From: Amycolatopsis xylanica
Lineage (GTDB): Bacteria; Actinomycetota; Actinomycetes; Mycobacteriales; Pseudonocardiaceae
Reading direction: 5' to 3'
Length of the DNA: 64,000 nucleotides
Assembly: GCF_900107045.1 (NCBI RefSeq)
Contig: NZ_FNON01000004.1
Coordinates: 62,001-126,000, forward strand
The position numbers and the translations under genes were made by a program. Positions 1-7,917 of this stretch are shown here, one piece after another; the stretch's first letter is position 1; each line of letters starts with the position of its first letter. Under the pieces are notes generated by a model. That model worked only from the letters and a program-made list of their open reading frames with translations. It did not search any database and was not told the origin of the DNA.

Positions 1-735
1 TCGCTCAGTGGCATCGCGGCCGAGCGCGCGCTGACCGGCGACACGGCCAAGGTCGAAGCCGCCGTCCAGACACTGACCCGGTTCACCGCGGACATCGGGT
101 TCACCGGGGTCGACATCGACTTCGAGAACTACTGGGACTGGACCGGCGACGACGCGGGCAACTTCTACGACTTCCTCTCGGCACTCGCCGACGCACTGCA
201 CGACTCAGGGTTGAAGCTCCAGGTCGAAGGGCCGCCAGACCTCGAGACCGAGTTCAACTACGGCACTGCGCTGGCCGTGGGCGCCGACGAGGTGGTGATG
301 ATGGCCTACGACGCGCAGTACCACTCGCCCGCGGGCGGCCCCTGCCTCGGGTTCGCCCCGTACGACTGGATGGAATACCTGGTCAGCGGCGCGCTGGCGC
401 AGATCCCGGCGAGCAGGCGCGGCCGGTTCGTGGCCGGACTGCCCTCCGAGGCGTACATCTCGGGCACCGACTGCGAGAACGTCCGAGGCAACCTGACCCT
501 GCGCGACGTGCGCGCGGCGCCGGGGTTTTCCAGCGATCCCAAGGTGATCGAGTCGCGCCGGGACCCGGCGTCCGGCGAGATCCGCTGGACCTCGGGCGGC
601 AGGTTCTACGACTACGTCGACCAGAAGGCACTCGACAGCAAGCTCGCGCTCGTGCGCGGACTCGGCGTCACGAAGGTCTCGGTGTGGGCGCTCGGCGGCG
701 GCAACCCGTGGTTCTCGGCGTCCGCATTACACTGA
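1..735 (+). CDS. Glycoside hydrolase family 18 protein (chitinase-like), 5' end outside window
   Basis: The reading frame is open from base 1, so the start and any signal peptide lie outside the window. The visible 244 residues include the GH18 active-site strand GVDIDFE (bases 106-126). Its last Glu (codon 124-126) would be the proton donor in the DxxDxDxE motif, although the first Asp of that motif is Thr here. Downstream, MMAYDAQ and the C-terminal VSVWALGGG match the later strands of the GH18 barrel. Family members cut beta-1,4-linked N-acetylglucosamine polymers such as chitin or peptidoglycan glycans by substrate-assisted catalysis. A ROK regulator follows, which fits control by an amino sugar. 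The exact substrate cannot be told from this fragment. Confidence 0.82.
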   Translation, partial: SLSGIAAERALTGDTAKVEAAVQTLTRFTADIGFTGVDIDFENYWDWTGDDAGNFYDFLSALADALHDSGLKLQVEGPPDLETEFNYGTALAVGADEVVMMAYDAQYHSPAGGPCLGFAPYDWMEYLVSGALAQIPASRRGRFVAGLPSEAYISGTDCENVRGNLTLRDVRAAPGFSSDPKVIESRRDPASGEIRWTSGGRFYDYVDQKALDSKLALVRGLGVTKVSVWALGGGNPWFSASALH

Positions 736-741
736 AACAAG

Positions 742-784
742 TAACGAGCCTTTACTAGACTTGATAACGCGCCTTTACTAGACT
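742..784 (+). promoter_or_regulatory. Two 20-bp direct repeats before the ROK gene (operator/promoter candidate)
   Basis: TAACGAGCCTTTACTAGACT (742-761) recurs with one change, TAACGCGCCTTTACTAGACT (765-784), offset by 23 bp. The second copy ends 7 bases before the ATG at 792. Each copy ends in TAGACT, a fair actinobacterial -10 (TANNNT). The second would place a transcript start at or next to the ATG, giving a leaderless mRNA, which agrees with the absence of a Shine-Dalgarno sequence. A repeat pair in this place suits autorepression by the ROK protein. That role is inferred. Confidence 0.55.
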
Positions 785-791
785 CGGGATC

Positions 792-1955
792 ATGCTCAAC
801 GGGGCGGTGACCGGCTCACTGGTCAAGGAGTTGAACCTGCAGGCCGTCTACCAGGCGGTCCGGCAGCTCCACCCCGTTTCCCGTGCCCAGCTCGCCCGCG
901 AACTCGGCACCTCCAAGCCGACCACCGGCCGGTCCATCGAGGCACTGCTCGCGGCGGGGCTCATCCGGCAAGCCCCGCCGCCACCGGGCGAGACCGGCTA
1001 CGGCGCGGTGTTCTTCGAGCCGCGTCCCGACGCCGCCACCGTGCTCGGGCTCGACATCGGCAGCCGGTTCCTGCGCGGTGTGCTGGCCGACCTCTCGGGC
1101 ACCGAACTCGCCAGGCTCGACCTCGCGCTGAAGTACTGCGACCGCAGCGAGGTGGTCGCCAAATCCGTGCGGCTGAAAGACGAACTCGCCGAGCGCGCGG
1201 GCGTCGCCACCGTCACCGCGGCCACGGTCGGGGTCGGCGGCGTCGTCGATCCGCAGACCGGCGCGATCCGCGTCGCCAACCAGCCCGGCCTGAACGGCTT
1301 CGCCGCGGCGGCCGATCTCGGCGCGGCGCTGGGCATGCCGGTCACCGTCGAGAACGATGTCAATCTCGCGGCCGTCGGCGAAGGCCGCCATGGCGCGGGC
1401 GAGGCAGTCGACGACTTCGCCTTCCTCGAAGTCGGCAGCGGTGTCGGCGCCGGATTGGTCCTTTCCGGACGGTTGCGCCGCGGTCACAACGGCGCGGCCG
1501 GTGAAATAGATTTCGTCAGGCCCGGCTGGGAATTCGACCCGCACAGCCCGGCGGCCGACGCGTTCCTCGCGCACGCCGAACGGCGGCTGACCCAGGTGAT
1601 GGGCAGCTCGCTGCGCAGTCCGCTGACCACCGAAGCCATCATGGACGCCGCCCGCGACGGCGACCGGCTGGCGGCCTCGCTGGTCAAAATGGAAGCCGAC
1701 CGCATCGCCAAGTACGCCGCCCAGCTGACCAAGGTCGCCGACCTCGAACTGATCGTGCTCGGCGGCGGACTCGGCCAGAACGGCGATCTGCTGCTCGAAC
1801 CCGTGCGCGCCGGGCTCGTCGCGCTGACCCCGTATCCACCGCGAGTCGAGGTCTCCCGGCTCGGGATGGCGGCCACGCTCACCGGCGCGGTGACGCTCGG
1901 CCTGGAAGGGGTTCTCGAAAACCTGGTACCCAGCAGGCTGGCCGCGGCTGGGTAA
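792..1955 (+). CDS. ROK-family transcriptional regulator
   Basis: The 387-residue protein starts with a MarR-type winged helix (about residues 12-65, with SRAQLARELGTSKPTTGRSI as the recognition region). The sugar-kinase-like ROK fold follows: GLDIGSRF phosphate-binding loop, ENDVNLAA, GSGVGAGLVL and a late GGGLGQNG. The usual ROK zinc motif (CxCGxxGC) after GAAGE is missing, so zinc binding and true kinase activity are doubtful. ROK repressors release DNA on binding a sugar or sugar phosphate. It sits between a GH18 gene and a GH10 xylanase on the same strand, so it may control one or both. The ATG is preceded by direct repeats rather than a ribosome site. Confidence 0.87.
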   Translation: MLNGAVTGSLVKELNLQAVYQAVRQLHPVSRAQLARELGTSKPTTGRSIEALLAAGLIRQAPPPPGETGYGAVFFEPRPDAATVLGLDIGSRFLRGVLADLSGTELARLDLALKYCDRSEVVAKSVRLKDELAERAGVATVTAATVGVGGVVDPQTGAIRVANQPGLNGFAAAADLGAALGMPVTVENDVNLAAVGEGRHGAGEAVDDFAFLEVGSGVGAGLVLSGRLRRGHNGAAGEIDFVRPGWEFDPHSPAADAFLAHAERRLTQVMGSSLRSPLTTEAIMDAARDGDRLAASLVKMEADRIAKYAAQLTKVADLELIVLGGGLGQNGDLLLEPVRAGLVALTPYPPRVEVSRLGMAATLTGAVTLGLEGVLENLVPSRLAAAG

Positions 1956-2015
1956 AGCAGGAAAACCAGTGGTCGTGCGATCCGCCGCCTCGCACCTGTA
2001 GTTCGTGGAGGGCTC

Positions 2016-3653
2016 ATGACCTTGCTTTTTCGTGCTGCCGCGGTTCTGGCGGCGGTGCTGGTGGCCGGGACCGCCGTCCCGGCCGGCGGTACCGCCGCCG
2101 TCTCCGCCGACCTGCTGAGCGGGCACAACTGGGCGCAGTTCGCCGGCGCCCAGCCGACCGCGGCCGGGGTGGTGATCACCCCGCTCGACCGCTGGATCAC
2201 CGCGACCGAGGGCAAACGCCTGCAGCCCAACCCGCCGGTCAACCTGGCCGGGCCCCGGCTCGACGTGAGCGGTGACTTCCAAGTCGACGCCACACTGTCC
2301 GGAGTGGACGGCAAGGCCGCCTACTTCCAGCTGTACGGCAAGGTTCCGGTCATCTACGACGAGTGGCGCCAGGAGCCGCCGAGTGTCCGGACCGGGATAG
2401 TCGGCGGCAAACTGGAGATCGCCGTCTGGGACGGCAAGTCCGACAAGGCGGCAGAGACCAAGACATTCGGCTCAGGTCTCTCGGGTGACGTCGCGCTGTC
2501 GATCCGCCGTGGCGGCGGCTCCGTGAAGGTATTCGTCGCGGGCAAGGAACTCGGCTCAGTCTCCGAGCGCGGCGTGTTCGGCTCGGGCACGGTCTGGTTC
2601 GGCGCCGACGCCGCGGTGGGCGGTGGCTGGACGCTGCGCGCACTGACCGCGTCCGGCTCGGTAAAGGTCGTGGACGCGCCGGCGTGGAAGCAGCAGCCGT
2701 CGAGTTCTTCCTTGCGTGCCAAGGCCGCGGGCCTGGCGCGCCCGATCGGCGTCGGCACGGCCGTCGCGAGTGGACCGTTGGTCTCCGACGCCGCGTACCG
2801 CGCCATCGCGGGCCGCGAGTTCAGCGCGCTCACGCCGGAGAACGACATGAAACCCCAGTTCGTCCAGCCACGCCGGGGTGTCTACGCGTTCGCCGAGGCC
2901 GACATGCTGGTGGACTTCGCCCGCGCCAACGACATGGCCGTGCACGCGCACACACTGGTCTGGTTCGAGGCGCTGCCGACCTGGATGCGCTCGGCCAGTG
3001 ACAAGAAAACGGTGATGCTGGACCACATCAAGACGGTCGCCGGTCATTTCAAGGGCCGGGTGGCCGAGTGGGACGTCGTCAACGAGCCCATCAACGAAGA
3101 CAACCCGGACGGCCTCGAACACAACCTCTGGCACCAGGCCATGGGCGCCGACTACATTTCCCAGGCCTTCAAGGCGGCCCGCGCCGCCGATCCGGGCGCG
3201 GTCCTCTACCTCAACGAATACGGAGCCGAGCAGGACGGCGGCCGCTGGGACGCGCTGTACAAGCTGGTGAAGAAACTGCGCGCGGACGGCGTCCCGATCG
3301 ACGGCGTCGGCCTGCAGAACCACGAATACGAGAAGGCCGACCGCACCCCGCCGGAGACCTTCCGCAAGCACGTCCGCGCGCTCGCCGCGCTCGGGCTGAA
3401 GGTCCGCGTCTCGGAGATGGACGTGGTCTCCGGCGGCGACACCACCATGCAGGCCAAGGAGTTCGCTGGCAAACTCGCGGTCTGCCGCGACGAGCCCGCC
3501 TGCACCACCTTCGGCGCCTGGGGCTTCACCGACCGCTTCGGCTCCACCGCCGACGCGGGCAAGTACCCCGTCGGCCCCGGCGACGCGCTCCCCTGGGACA
3601 AGTCGCTCAACCCCAAGAAAGCGGTCACCTCAATGCTGGCCGAACTCCACTGA
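2016..3653 (+). CDS. Secreted GH10 endo-1,4-beta-xylanase with an N-terminal beta-sandwich domain
   Basis: The 545-residue precursor has a signal peptide (hydrophobic run to about residue 29, ending near GGTAAVSA). An extra domain of about 190 residues follows that looks like an all-beta, LamG/concanavalin-like module (GDFQVDATLSGVDGKAAYFQ). The GH10 barrel runs from about 235 to the end. Family landmarks are ALTPENDMKP, HAHTLVWF, WDVVNEPI with acid/base Glu357, and VSEMDV with nucleophile Glu467. GH10 enzymes cut beta-1,4-xylan with retention of configuration. The N-terminal module may bind carbohydrate, but I do not recognise it as a named CBM. A ribosome site (GGAGG) lies just before the ATG. 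A long palindrome follows the stop. Confidence 0.92.
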   Translation: MTLLFRAAAVLAAVLVAGTAVPAGGTAAVSADLLSGHNWAQFAGAQPTAAGVVITPLDRWITATEGKRLQPNPPVNLAGPRLDVSGDFQVDATLSGVDGKAAYFQLYGKVPVIYDEWRQEPPSVRTGIVGGKLEIAVWDGKSDKAAETKTFGSGLSGDVALSIRRGGGSVKVFVAGKELGSVSERGVFGSGTVWFGADAAVGGGWTLRALTASGSVKVVDAPAWKQQPSSSSLRAKAAGLARPIGVGTAVASGPLVSDAAYRAIAGREFSALTPENDMKPQFVQPRRGVYAFAEADMLVDFARANDMAVHAHTLVWFEALPTWMRSASDKKTVMLDHIKTVAGHFKGRVAEWDVVNEPINEDNPDGLEHNLWHQAMGADYISQAFKAARAADPGAVLYLNEYGAEQDGGRWDALYKLVKKLRADGVPIDGVGLQNHEYEKADRTPPETFRKHVRALAALGLKVRVSEMDVVSGGDTTMQAKEFAGKLAVCRDEPACTTFGAWGFTDRFGSTADAGKYPVGPGDALPWDKSLNPKKAVTSMLAELH

Positions 3654-3658
3654 AGAAC

Positions 3659-3716
3659 GGGATAAAGCGGGCTTTATCCCGGGTACTTTTTCCCGGGATA
3701 AAGCCCGCTTTATCCC
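3659..3716. terminator. Palindrome family A, copy 1
   Basis: Two 22-bp units face each other: GGGATAAAGC plus GGGCTTTATCCC (3659-3680), and its inverted form GGGATAAAGC plus CCGCTTTATCCC (3695-3716). The spacer contains a T-run (TACTTTTT). Each unit is self-complementary and the two also pair with each other. It starts 6 bp after the xylanase stop and should end that transcript. The same element recurs at 25242, 26560 and 62644. Confidence 0.8.
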
Positions 3717-3770
3717 GGTCCCCGCCACTCTCACAACTGGTTCACAACCGCCGGGCGCGACCCTCGAGCC

Positions 3771-4832
3771 ATGCGAACAAAACTCAGCATCATCATGGCG
3801 ATGCTCGCGACACTGCTCTGCATTCCCGGGCAAGCACAAGCCGCGTCTCCCGCGAAATGGGGCTTCGCCTACGTCGACAACCCGACGGCCGCGGTCTGGA
3901 CCACCCTCGACCCCACACACCAGTGGGGCAGCTGGAAAACCGCCGCACCGGCGCTTTCGGCCGAGGGCAGACTTGTCGGCGGTGTCTACCAGGTCAAGTT
4001 CCCCGCGATCGGCACCGGCACCCGGGGGCTGGCGCACGTGACCGCGGTCGGCGGCACCGGCAACTACTGCCACCTCGTCCGCTGGTTCCAAGAAGGTGTC
4101 GACGAGATCGTCGAGGTCAAATGCCAGATGGCACGGTCGGTCTCGCCGAGCCCGACGCGGTTCACCGTGCTGTGGACGCTCAGCCCCGGCGTCACCGGCG
4201 GCCAGGGCGCACACGCCTACCTGCACTTGGCGACCGGTGAGCGGTACAACTCGACCGGCGGCCCGGTCACGGTGACCGGCTCGAATCCCTACCTCGTGCA
4301 GTTCGCCGGCGTCGGGGCGCTCACCGGCAACATCCAGGTCACCGCGGTCGGTCAGGCCCAGCAAGCGTTGCGGTGCAAGGTGATGGACTGGAAGTACACG
4401 GTCGCCGTCTCCGCCTCGGTGTACTGCTTCACCGCCTCCGGGCAGGCGCCGCCGGGTGTCGACTTCACCGCTTCGTACCATCGCGAACGGTCGATCATCG
4501 GCGCCGCGCCGCCGGAGCCGCCCAAGGCGTACGGCCATCTGTGGTGCTTCAACGGATCGGCGGGCGCCAGGTATCCCGTGAACGTCGGCTGCGGCCAGAC
4601 CGGCCCGGCCAAATACCTGACCTCGTTCCCGGGACAGCAGCTCAACGAAACGCACGCCCAGGTGACCGCTTACGGCCCAGGGCCCGGTGTCACGGCGCCC
4701 GGTGATCCGGCGACGTACTGCACGCTCACCACGATCTGGGTGAACGCGCAGCCGCCGGTCAACTGCTTCACGAGCACGGGCGCGCCTTCGCTCAACAGCT
4801 TCTTCACCGCGTTCACCACGTCACGGCCCTAA
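3771..4832 (+). CDS. Secreted protein with internal Cys-pair repeats, function unknown
   Basis: The 353-residue product has a clear signal peptide ending at QAQA (about residue 24). The mature part is rich in Gly, Thr, Val and aromatic residues. It contains three related stretches built around two cysteines about 15-20 residues apart: GNYCHLVRW...VKCQM, LRCKVMDW...VYCFTASG and TYCTLTTIW...NCFTSTG. Between the cysteines the sequence alternates hydrophobic and polar residues, as in beta strands. I do not recognise a named family and see no catalytic motif. An extracellular, disulfide-stabilised beta-repeat protein is the most that can be said. Its 3' end overlaps the convergent membrane gene by 12 bp. 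Confidence 0.75.
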   Translation: MRTKLSIIMAMLATLLCIPGQAQAASPAKWGFAYVDNPTAAVWTTLDPTHQWGSWKTAAPALSAEGRLVGGVYQVKFPAIGTGTRGLAHVTAVGGTGNYCHLVRWFQEGVDEIVEVKCQMARSVSPSPTRFTVLWTLSPGVTGGQGAHAYLHLATGERYNSTGGPVTVTGSNPYLVQFAGVGALTGNIQVTAVGQAQQALRCKVMDWKYTVAVSASVYCFTASGQAPPGVDFTASYHRERSIIGAAPPEPPKAYGHLWCFNGSAGARYPVNVGCGQTGPAKYLTSFPGQQLNETHAQVTAYGPGPGVTAPGDPATYCTLTTIWVNAQPPVNCFTSTGAPSLNSFFTAFTTSRP

Positions 4833-5279
4833 CTCCGCCTTCCTGCGAGACAGGAACGCGTGGCGTGCGCGAGCACGCATCAGCAACGTCGTCGCGGCGA
4901 CGACGAGTGCCGCACCCGTCGTCGCCGCGACGAGCACGTTCCCCGAACGCACCACCGCGATCACGGTCATCCCGGCGCAGGCCAGCACCGAAAAGGCCAG
5001 CGCGAGCCAGCCCGCGACCACCCGGTCCCGCGCGAAGAGCGGACCGCGGCACGTCAACGCCCACACCCCGAAGCCCGCCCACCCGAGGCCGATCAGCACC
5101 AAGACGCCGAACGCCACCTGGGTCCGCGCGGGCACCGGCTCGGTCACCCACAAGGCCGAGATCAGCAGCGCGCCCGCCAGCCCGGCAAGCGCGACGACCG
5201 CGTACCGAACCCGCGCGCCCGGCGTCAACCGGGCGAGCACCTGGTCGGCGGTCAGCGACGGCTGTTCGAAGTCATCCAC
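4821..5279 (-). CDS. Small membrane protein coupled to an ECF sigma factor
   Basis: The 152-residue protein has a polar N terminus of about 35 residues (DDFEQPSLTADQVLARLTPG) followed by about four hydrophobic segments and a basic C terminus. The GTG at 5279 lies 5 bp upstream of the sigma gene's stop, so the two genes overlap by 8 bp and are probably translationally coupled. Gene order and topology suggest a membrane anti-sigma or sensor partner. No zinc anti-sigma (HxxxCxxC) motif is visible, so this role is inferred from position only. Confidence 0.72.
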   Translation of the reverse strand: MDDFEQPSLTADQVLARLTPGARVRYAVVALAGLAGALLISALWVTEPVPARTQVAFGVLVLIGLGWAGFGVWALTCRGPLFARDRVVAGWLALAFSVLACAGMTVIAVVRSGNVLVAATTGAALVVAATTLLMRARARHAFLSRRKAELGP

Positions 5280-5787
5280 GGTGAAACCCCTTCTCTGCCA
5301 GGCGGGCGCGCAACATCCCACGCGCGCGGAACAGGCGGGACTTGACCGTGCCCGCCGGGACGTCCAGCACGGCGGCGCAGTCCGCCAGCGAGAGGTCGTG
5401 CAGGTGGAACAGCACCAGCACCTCGCGTTCGAGCAGCGGCAACCCCGCGAGCCCGGCGAGGAGTTCGACACGATCGAGCACCGGATCGCCGGCCACCACG
5501 GGCGGTTCGGGCTCCGGCGGCACGCGGTAGTCCTCGCGCAGGCGGTTCAGCAGCGACCGCCGCGCGATCGTGAACAGCCAGGGCGCGAAGCGCTCGGCCT
5601 CCTTCAACCGCGGCAAGCCGCGGAGCACGGCGACCCACGTCTCCTGGGTGAGATCGTCGGCCAGCTCGGCGGTGTTCACCATGCGCCGCAGGTAATTCCA
5701 CAGCGGTGTGTGCCACCGCCGGACCAGTTCCGCGAGCGCGTCACGCTCTCCCAGCTGGCAGCGGACCACCAGTAAGGCCTCGTCCAC
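5272..5787 (-). CDS. ECF-type RNA polymerase sigma factor
   Basis: This 171-residue sigma-70-family protein has only regions 2 and 4. Region 2 shows ELADDLTQETWVAVLRGL with the -10 binding helix. Region 4 shows LPLLEREVLVLFHLHDLSLA and the helix-turn-helix VLDVPAGTVKSRLFRARGML. I chose the GTG at 5787 because AGGAGG lies just upstream. ATGs at 5808 and 5835 are possible but lack a good ribosome site. It directs polymerase to a small regulon, usually including itself. The downstream overlapping membrane gene is the likely partner that holds it inactive. Confidence 0.87.
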   Translation of the reverse strand: MDEALLVVRCQLGERDALAELVRRWHTPLWNYLRRMVNTAELADDLTQETWVAVLRGLPRLKEAERFAPWLFTIARRSLLNRLREDYRVPPEPEPPVVAGDPVLDRVELLAGLAGLPLLEREVLVLFHLHDLSLADCAAVLDVPAGTVKSRLFRARGMLRARLAEKGFHRG

Positions 5788-5841
5788 ATCGCCTCCTGTT
5801 CTCTTCATCGGAACAGTCGGCGCGGCGGCCCGCAAGGTTCA

Positions 5842-5882
5842 CGCGAAAAAGCCACCCCGGGGCCCGGGGTGGCTTTTTCGCG
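5842..5882 (-). terminator. Rho-independent terminator after the GH19 chitinase
   Basis: A perfect GC-rich inverted repeat is flanked by A and T runs: CGCGAAAAAGCCACCCC pairs with GGGGTGGCTTTTTCGCG. It lies 6 bp downstream of the chitinase stop, which reads leftward. Confidence 0.88.
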
Positions 5883-5888
5883 TGCGGC

Positions 5889-6614
5889 TCAGCAGTAGAG
5901 GTTGCCGCCGGGGTCGACGCCGAGGATCTTGGTGAAGTTGCGGTACGCGCTGACCCGGGCCTCGACCTGGTCCTTGCGCTTGCCGTCGCATTCCAGCGCG
6001 CCGTTGATGCTGCGGATCGTCTGGCCGAAGCCCTTGTTCTGCACCATCGCGTCGTGCGGCTTCATGCTGCCAGCGCCGGACTGCGTGTTCCAGAACCACA
6101 GGCCGGTCTTCCACGCGACGGCCGCGTCGGTCGCCACCAGGTCGGGCTTGTGCAGCAGATCGACGCCGAAGCTGTCACCGGCGGCCTTGTAGTTGTAGTT
6201 CCAGCTCAGCTGGATCGGCCCTCGGCCGTAGTACTGGTCCCTGCCCGCCGGGCAGCCACCGGCCGCGCCGGGGTCGCAGTAGTGCGAGTAGTTGGCGGTG
6301 TTGTACTCCCTGACCGCCTTGAGGCCGTCGCTCTCGTGGTTGACGTTCGCCAGGAACGCGGCCGCTTCCCGCTTCTTCGTGTCGTCGTTGCCCTCGTTGG
6401 CGAACTTCCCGAACGACTTCATCCCGGCGACCAGGCCTTCGTAGGTGTAGAAGCCGTTCCTGTTCGGGAACATCTTGTTGAACTGGTCCTTGTTCACCAC
6501 AAAGGCCTCTTCGCCCGCCGTGGACGCTGTGGACGCCGAAGCCAGCGGCGCCGCGATCATCGTCCCCGCTGCGACGAACGCGGCCAGAACAGCAAGCACC
6601 CGTTTAACAGACAT
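5889..6614 (-). CDS. Secreted GH19 chitinase
   Basis: The 241-residue precursor has a signal peptide to about residue 28 (PLASAS) and then a single GH19 catalytic domain. The two family glutamates are visible: Glu94 in NVNHESDG (general acid) and Glu103 in VREYNT (base). The substrate-cleft signature YYGRGPIQLSWNYNY and the C-terminal NGALEC motif are also present. GH19 enzymes hydrolyse chitin with inversion of configuration. There is no chitin-binding module, so it is the compact bacterial form. It is divergent from the RlpA-like gene across a 330-bp spacer and is followed by a strong terminator. Confidence 0.92.
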   Translation of the reverse strand: MSVKRVLAVLAAFVAAGTMIAAPLASASTASTAGEEAFVVNKDQFNKMFPNRNGFYTYEGLVAGMKSFGKFANEGNDDTKKREAAAFLANVNHESDGLKAVREYNTANYSHYCDPGAAGGCPAGRDQYYGRGPIQLSWNYNYKAAGDSFGVDLLHKPDLVATDAAVAWKTGLWFWNTQSGAGSMKPHDAMVQNKGFGQTIRSINGALECDGKRKDQVEARVSAYRNFTKILGVDPGGNLYC

Positions 6615-6780
6615 CGCGAATTCTCCTCAGAAAAAGGGATTCGGCCAATTCGAGGCGGGCCCGCTCCCACCGCCGATCTCGGCCGATTTCGAAGCTAGCA
6701 ACGTCGCGACGAGCGCCACAAGACGTTCGACAGTCATCTACACAATCGTGGGGTTTAGGTCGAGTATCGAACCTTTTCCG

Positions 6781-6915
6781 CACGTCAGACGTGCTCATGT
6801 GACCCATCGGCACGGCTACCAGACGGTAAAAGTTCGCACTGTCACCCTGACGGGTGGGTGACCTTCCTGGCCGCGCCGAACCCATGCCAAGGTCGGATTT
6901 CCGAAGCATTATTAA
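6781..6915 (+). promoter_or_regulatory. Candidate ydaO-type (c-di-AMP) riboswitch before the RlpA-like gene
   Basis: The leader holds GGGTGGGTGACCTTCC, then TGGCCGCGCCGAACCCATG and CCAAGGTCGGATTTCC, before an ordinary ribosome site and the GTG at 6945. From memory, the GCCGAAYCC core and the GGTGGG/ACCTTCC surroundings resemble actinobacterial ydaO leaders, which occur upstream of resuscitation factors and other wall hydrolases. The downstream gene is of that kind. I could not fold it or compare it with the Rfam model. Confidence 0.5.
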
Positions 6916-6944
6916 ACGCTCATTCGGGAAATCAGGAGAATGCC

Positions 6945-7358
6945 GTGATCGGGAGAATTGCGTCCACAATGGTCTTCGTCGCGCTGGCCGGGCTGACCGC
7001 GACCGGGGTGAGCGCGGCCGACACGCCGCCCAAGGGCCAGAACTGCTGGGCCACCCACTACGGCGTGATGCCGGCGGGCGCGCGCACCGCGAACGGCGAC
7101 TTCTACGACGGGAACCGGGACGCGGCCGCGACCTCACTCAGCCGGAACCCCCAGCTGCCGTTCGGCACGAAGGTGAAGGTCACCAACGTCAAGACCAAGA
7201 AGTCGCTGACCGTGGTCATCAACGACCGCGGCACCTACGCGTGGACGAAGGAGGTCCCGAAGTGCCTCGACCTCACCGACGGCGCCTTCCAGCGCCTCGG
7301 CGGCAAGATCGACCCCGACGACGGCCACATCGTCGTCAAGGAGCAGATCCTCAAGTGA
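6945..7358 (+). CDS. Secreted RlpA-like double-psi beta-barrel protein
   Basis: The GTG at 6945 has AGGAGA six bases upstream, so longer versions of the frame are unlikely. The 137-residue product has a signal peptide to about residue 24. One DPBB domain follows: CWATHYG, ASLSRNPQLPFGTKVKVTN-type strands and VVINDRGTYAW, which matches the RlpA-family NDRGP/F signature. RlpA-like proteins act on or bind peptidoglycan glycan strands. Some are lytic transglycosylases acting on denuded glycan, others are expansin-like. The catalytic Asp of NDRG is present. The long leader carries a possible c-di-AMP riboswitch, which would link expression to wall or osmotic status. Confidence 0.82.
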   Translation: MIGRIASTMVFVALAGLTATGVSAADTPPKGQNCWATHYGVMPAGARTANGDFYDGNRDAAATSLSRNPQLPFGTKVKVTNVKTKKSLTVVINDRGTYAWTKEVPKCLDLTDGAFQRLGGKIDPDDGHIVVKEQILK

Positions 7359-7363
7359 CACAA

Positions 7364-7414
7364 GGGGTCGTGAGTGTTCCGACCGGTTCTAACCGGCCGT
7401 ACCACTCACGACCC
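7364..7414. terminator. Palindrome family B, copy 1
   Basis: GGGGTCGTGAGTG pairs with CACTCACGACCCC around an inner GACCGGTTCTAACCGG hairpin. It begins 5 bp after the RlpA-like stop and should act as a terminator. The same element occurs at 7863, 18658 and 36707, with split halves at 36886 and 37282. Confidence 0.75.
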
Positions 7415-7437
7415 CCGAGCTTGGGCGCGCCGTGAAG

Positions 7438-7543
7438 CGAGGGGCCCTTGGGTGCTTGGTAAGCACTCGGGGGCACCCTCGCTTCGCTGGCGGGTCGCGA
7501 GTGGTGACTCCGCTGCACCCAACGGAGCAGAGTTCCCACTCAC
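7438..7543. repeat. Two different long hairpins, repeated near 37 kb
   Basis: The first (7438-7482) pairs CGAGGGGCCCTTGGGTGCTT with AAGCACTCGGGGGCACCCTCG-type sequence. Its flank GAGCTTGG and core GTGCTT/AAGCAC reappear at 37129-37193. The second (7497-7542) pairs GCGAGTGGTGACTCCG with CGGAGCAGAGTTCCCACTC around TGCACCCAA, and resembles hairpins at 36997 and 37065. Together with the flanking repeats they fill a 559-bp space (7359-7917) in which I see no credible gene. Confidence 0.6.
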
Positions 7544-7602
7544 CCCCACCGGACGAGGGGCTACCCCGCTCCGCCCTGTACAGCAAGGGAACCCAGCGCC
7601 CG

Positions 7603-7743
7603 CATGAAGGCTCCCCTCACCCAACCCGCTCCGCATGAAGGCTCCCTTCATACGCCCGGGTTGGATGAAGGCTCCCTTCATGCCGCTATACGCGATGAAG
7701 GCTCCCCTCATACAGCCAAACCTGTATGAGGGGAGCCTTCATA
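7603..7743. repeat. Array of a 17-bp repeat ending in an inverted copy
   Basis: ATGAAGGCTCCCYTCAT occurs as four direct copies starting at 7603, 7635, 7665 and 7695, a period of about 30-32 bp. A fifth inverted copy lies at 7724-7743. The last direct copy and the inverted copy form a perfect hairpin (ATGAAGGCTCCCCTCATACAG against CTGTATGAGGGGAGCC onward). The spacers differ from one another. Confidence 0.7.
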
Positions 7744-7862
7744 CACGAGAAGCGGCAGTGAGGGAGGCCCTCACCAAACGGCCCGCACACGCCACATCCG
7801 GCCTACCGCCCAATGACGCCACAACGCGCACGCCCCTTTGAGCAAGGCGGTTTGATCACGAA

Positions 7863-7914
7863 GGGGTCGTGAGTGTTTAGACCGGTTAGAACCGGCCGGA
7901 ACACTCACGACTCC
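7863..7914. terminator. Palindrome family B, copy 2
   Basis: GGGGTCGTGAGTG and GAACACTCACGACTCC flank an inner GACCGGTTAGAACCGG hairpin. It lies immediately before the end of the leftward small secreted gene (stop at 7918) and is the likely terminator for it. Confidence 0.72.
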
Positions 7915-7917
7915 AGC

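Noticed and set aside
7635..7841. Small ORF encoding repeats such as MKAPFIRPGWMKAPFM
   Set aside because: It is the translation of the 30-bp repeat array. No ribosome site, and repeats in both directions explain it better than a peptide gene.
7359..7917. CRISPR array in the repeat-rich gap
   Set aside because: Repeats are only about 17 bp with unequal short spacers, face both directions, and no cas gene is present.
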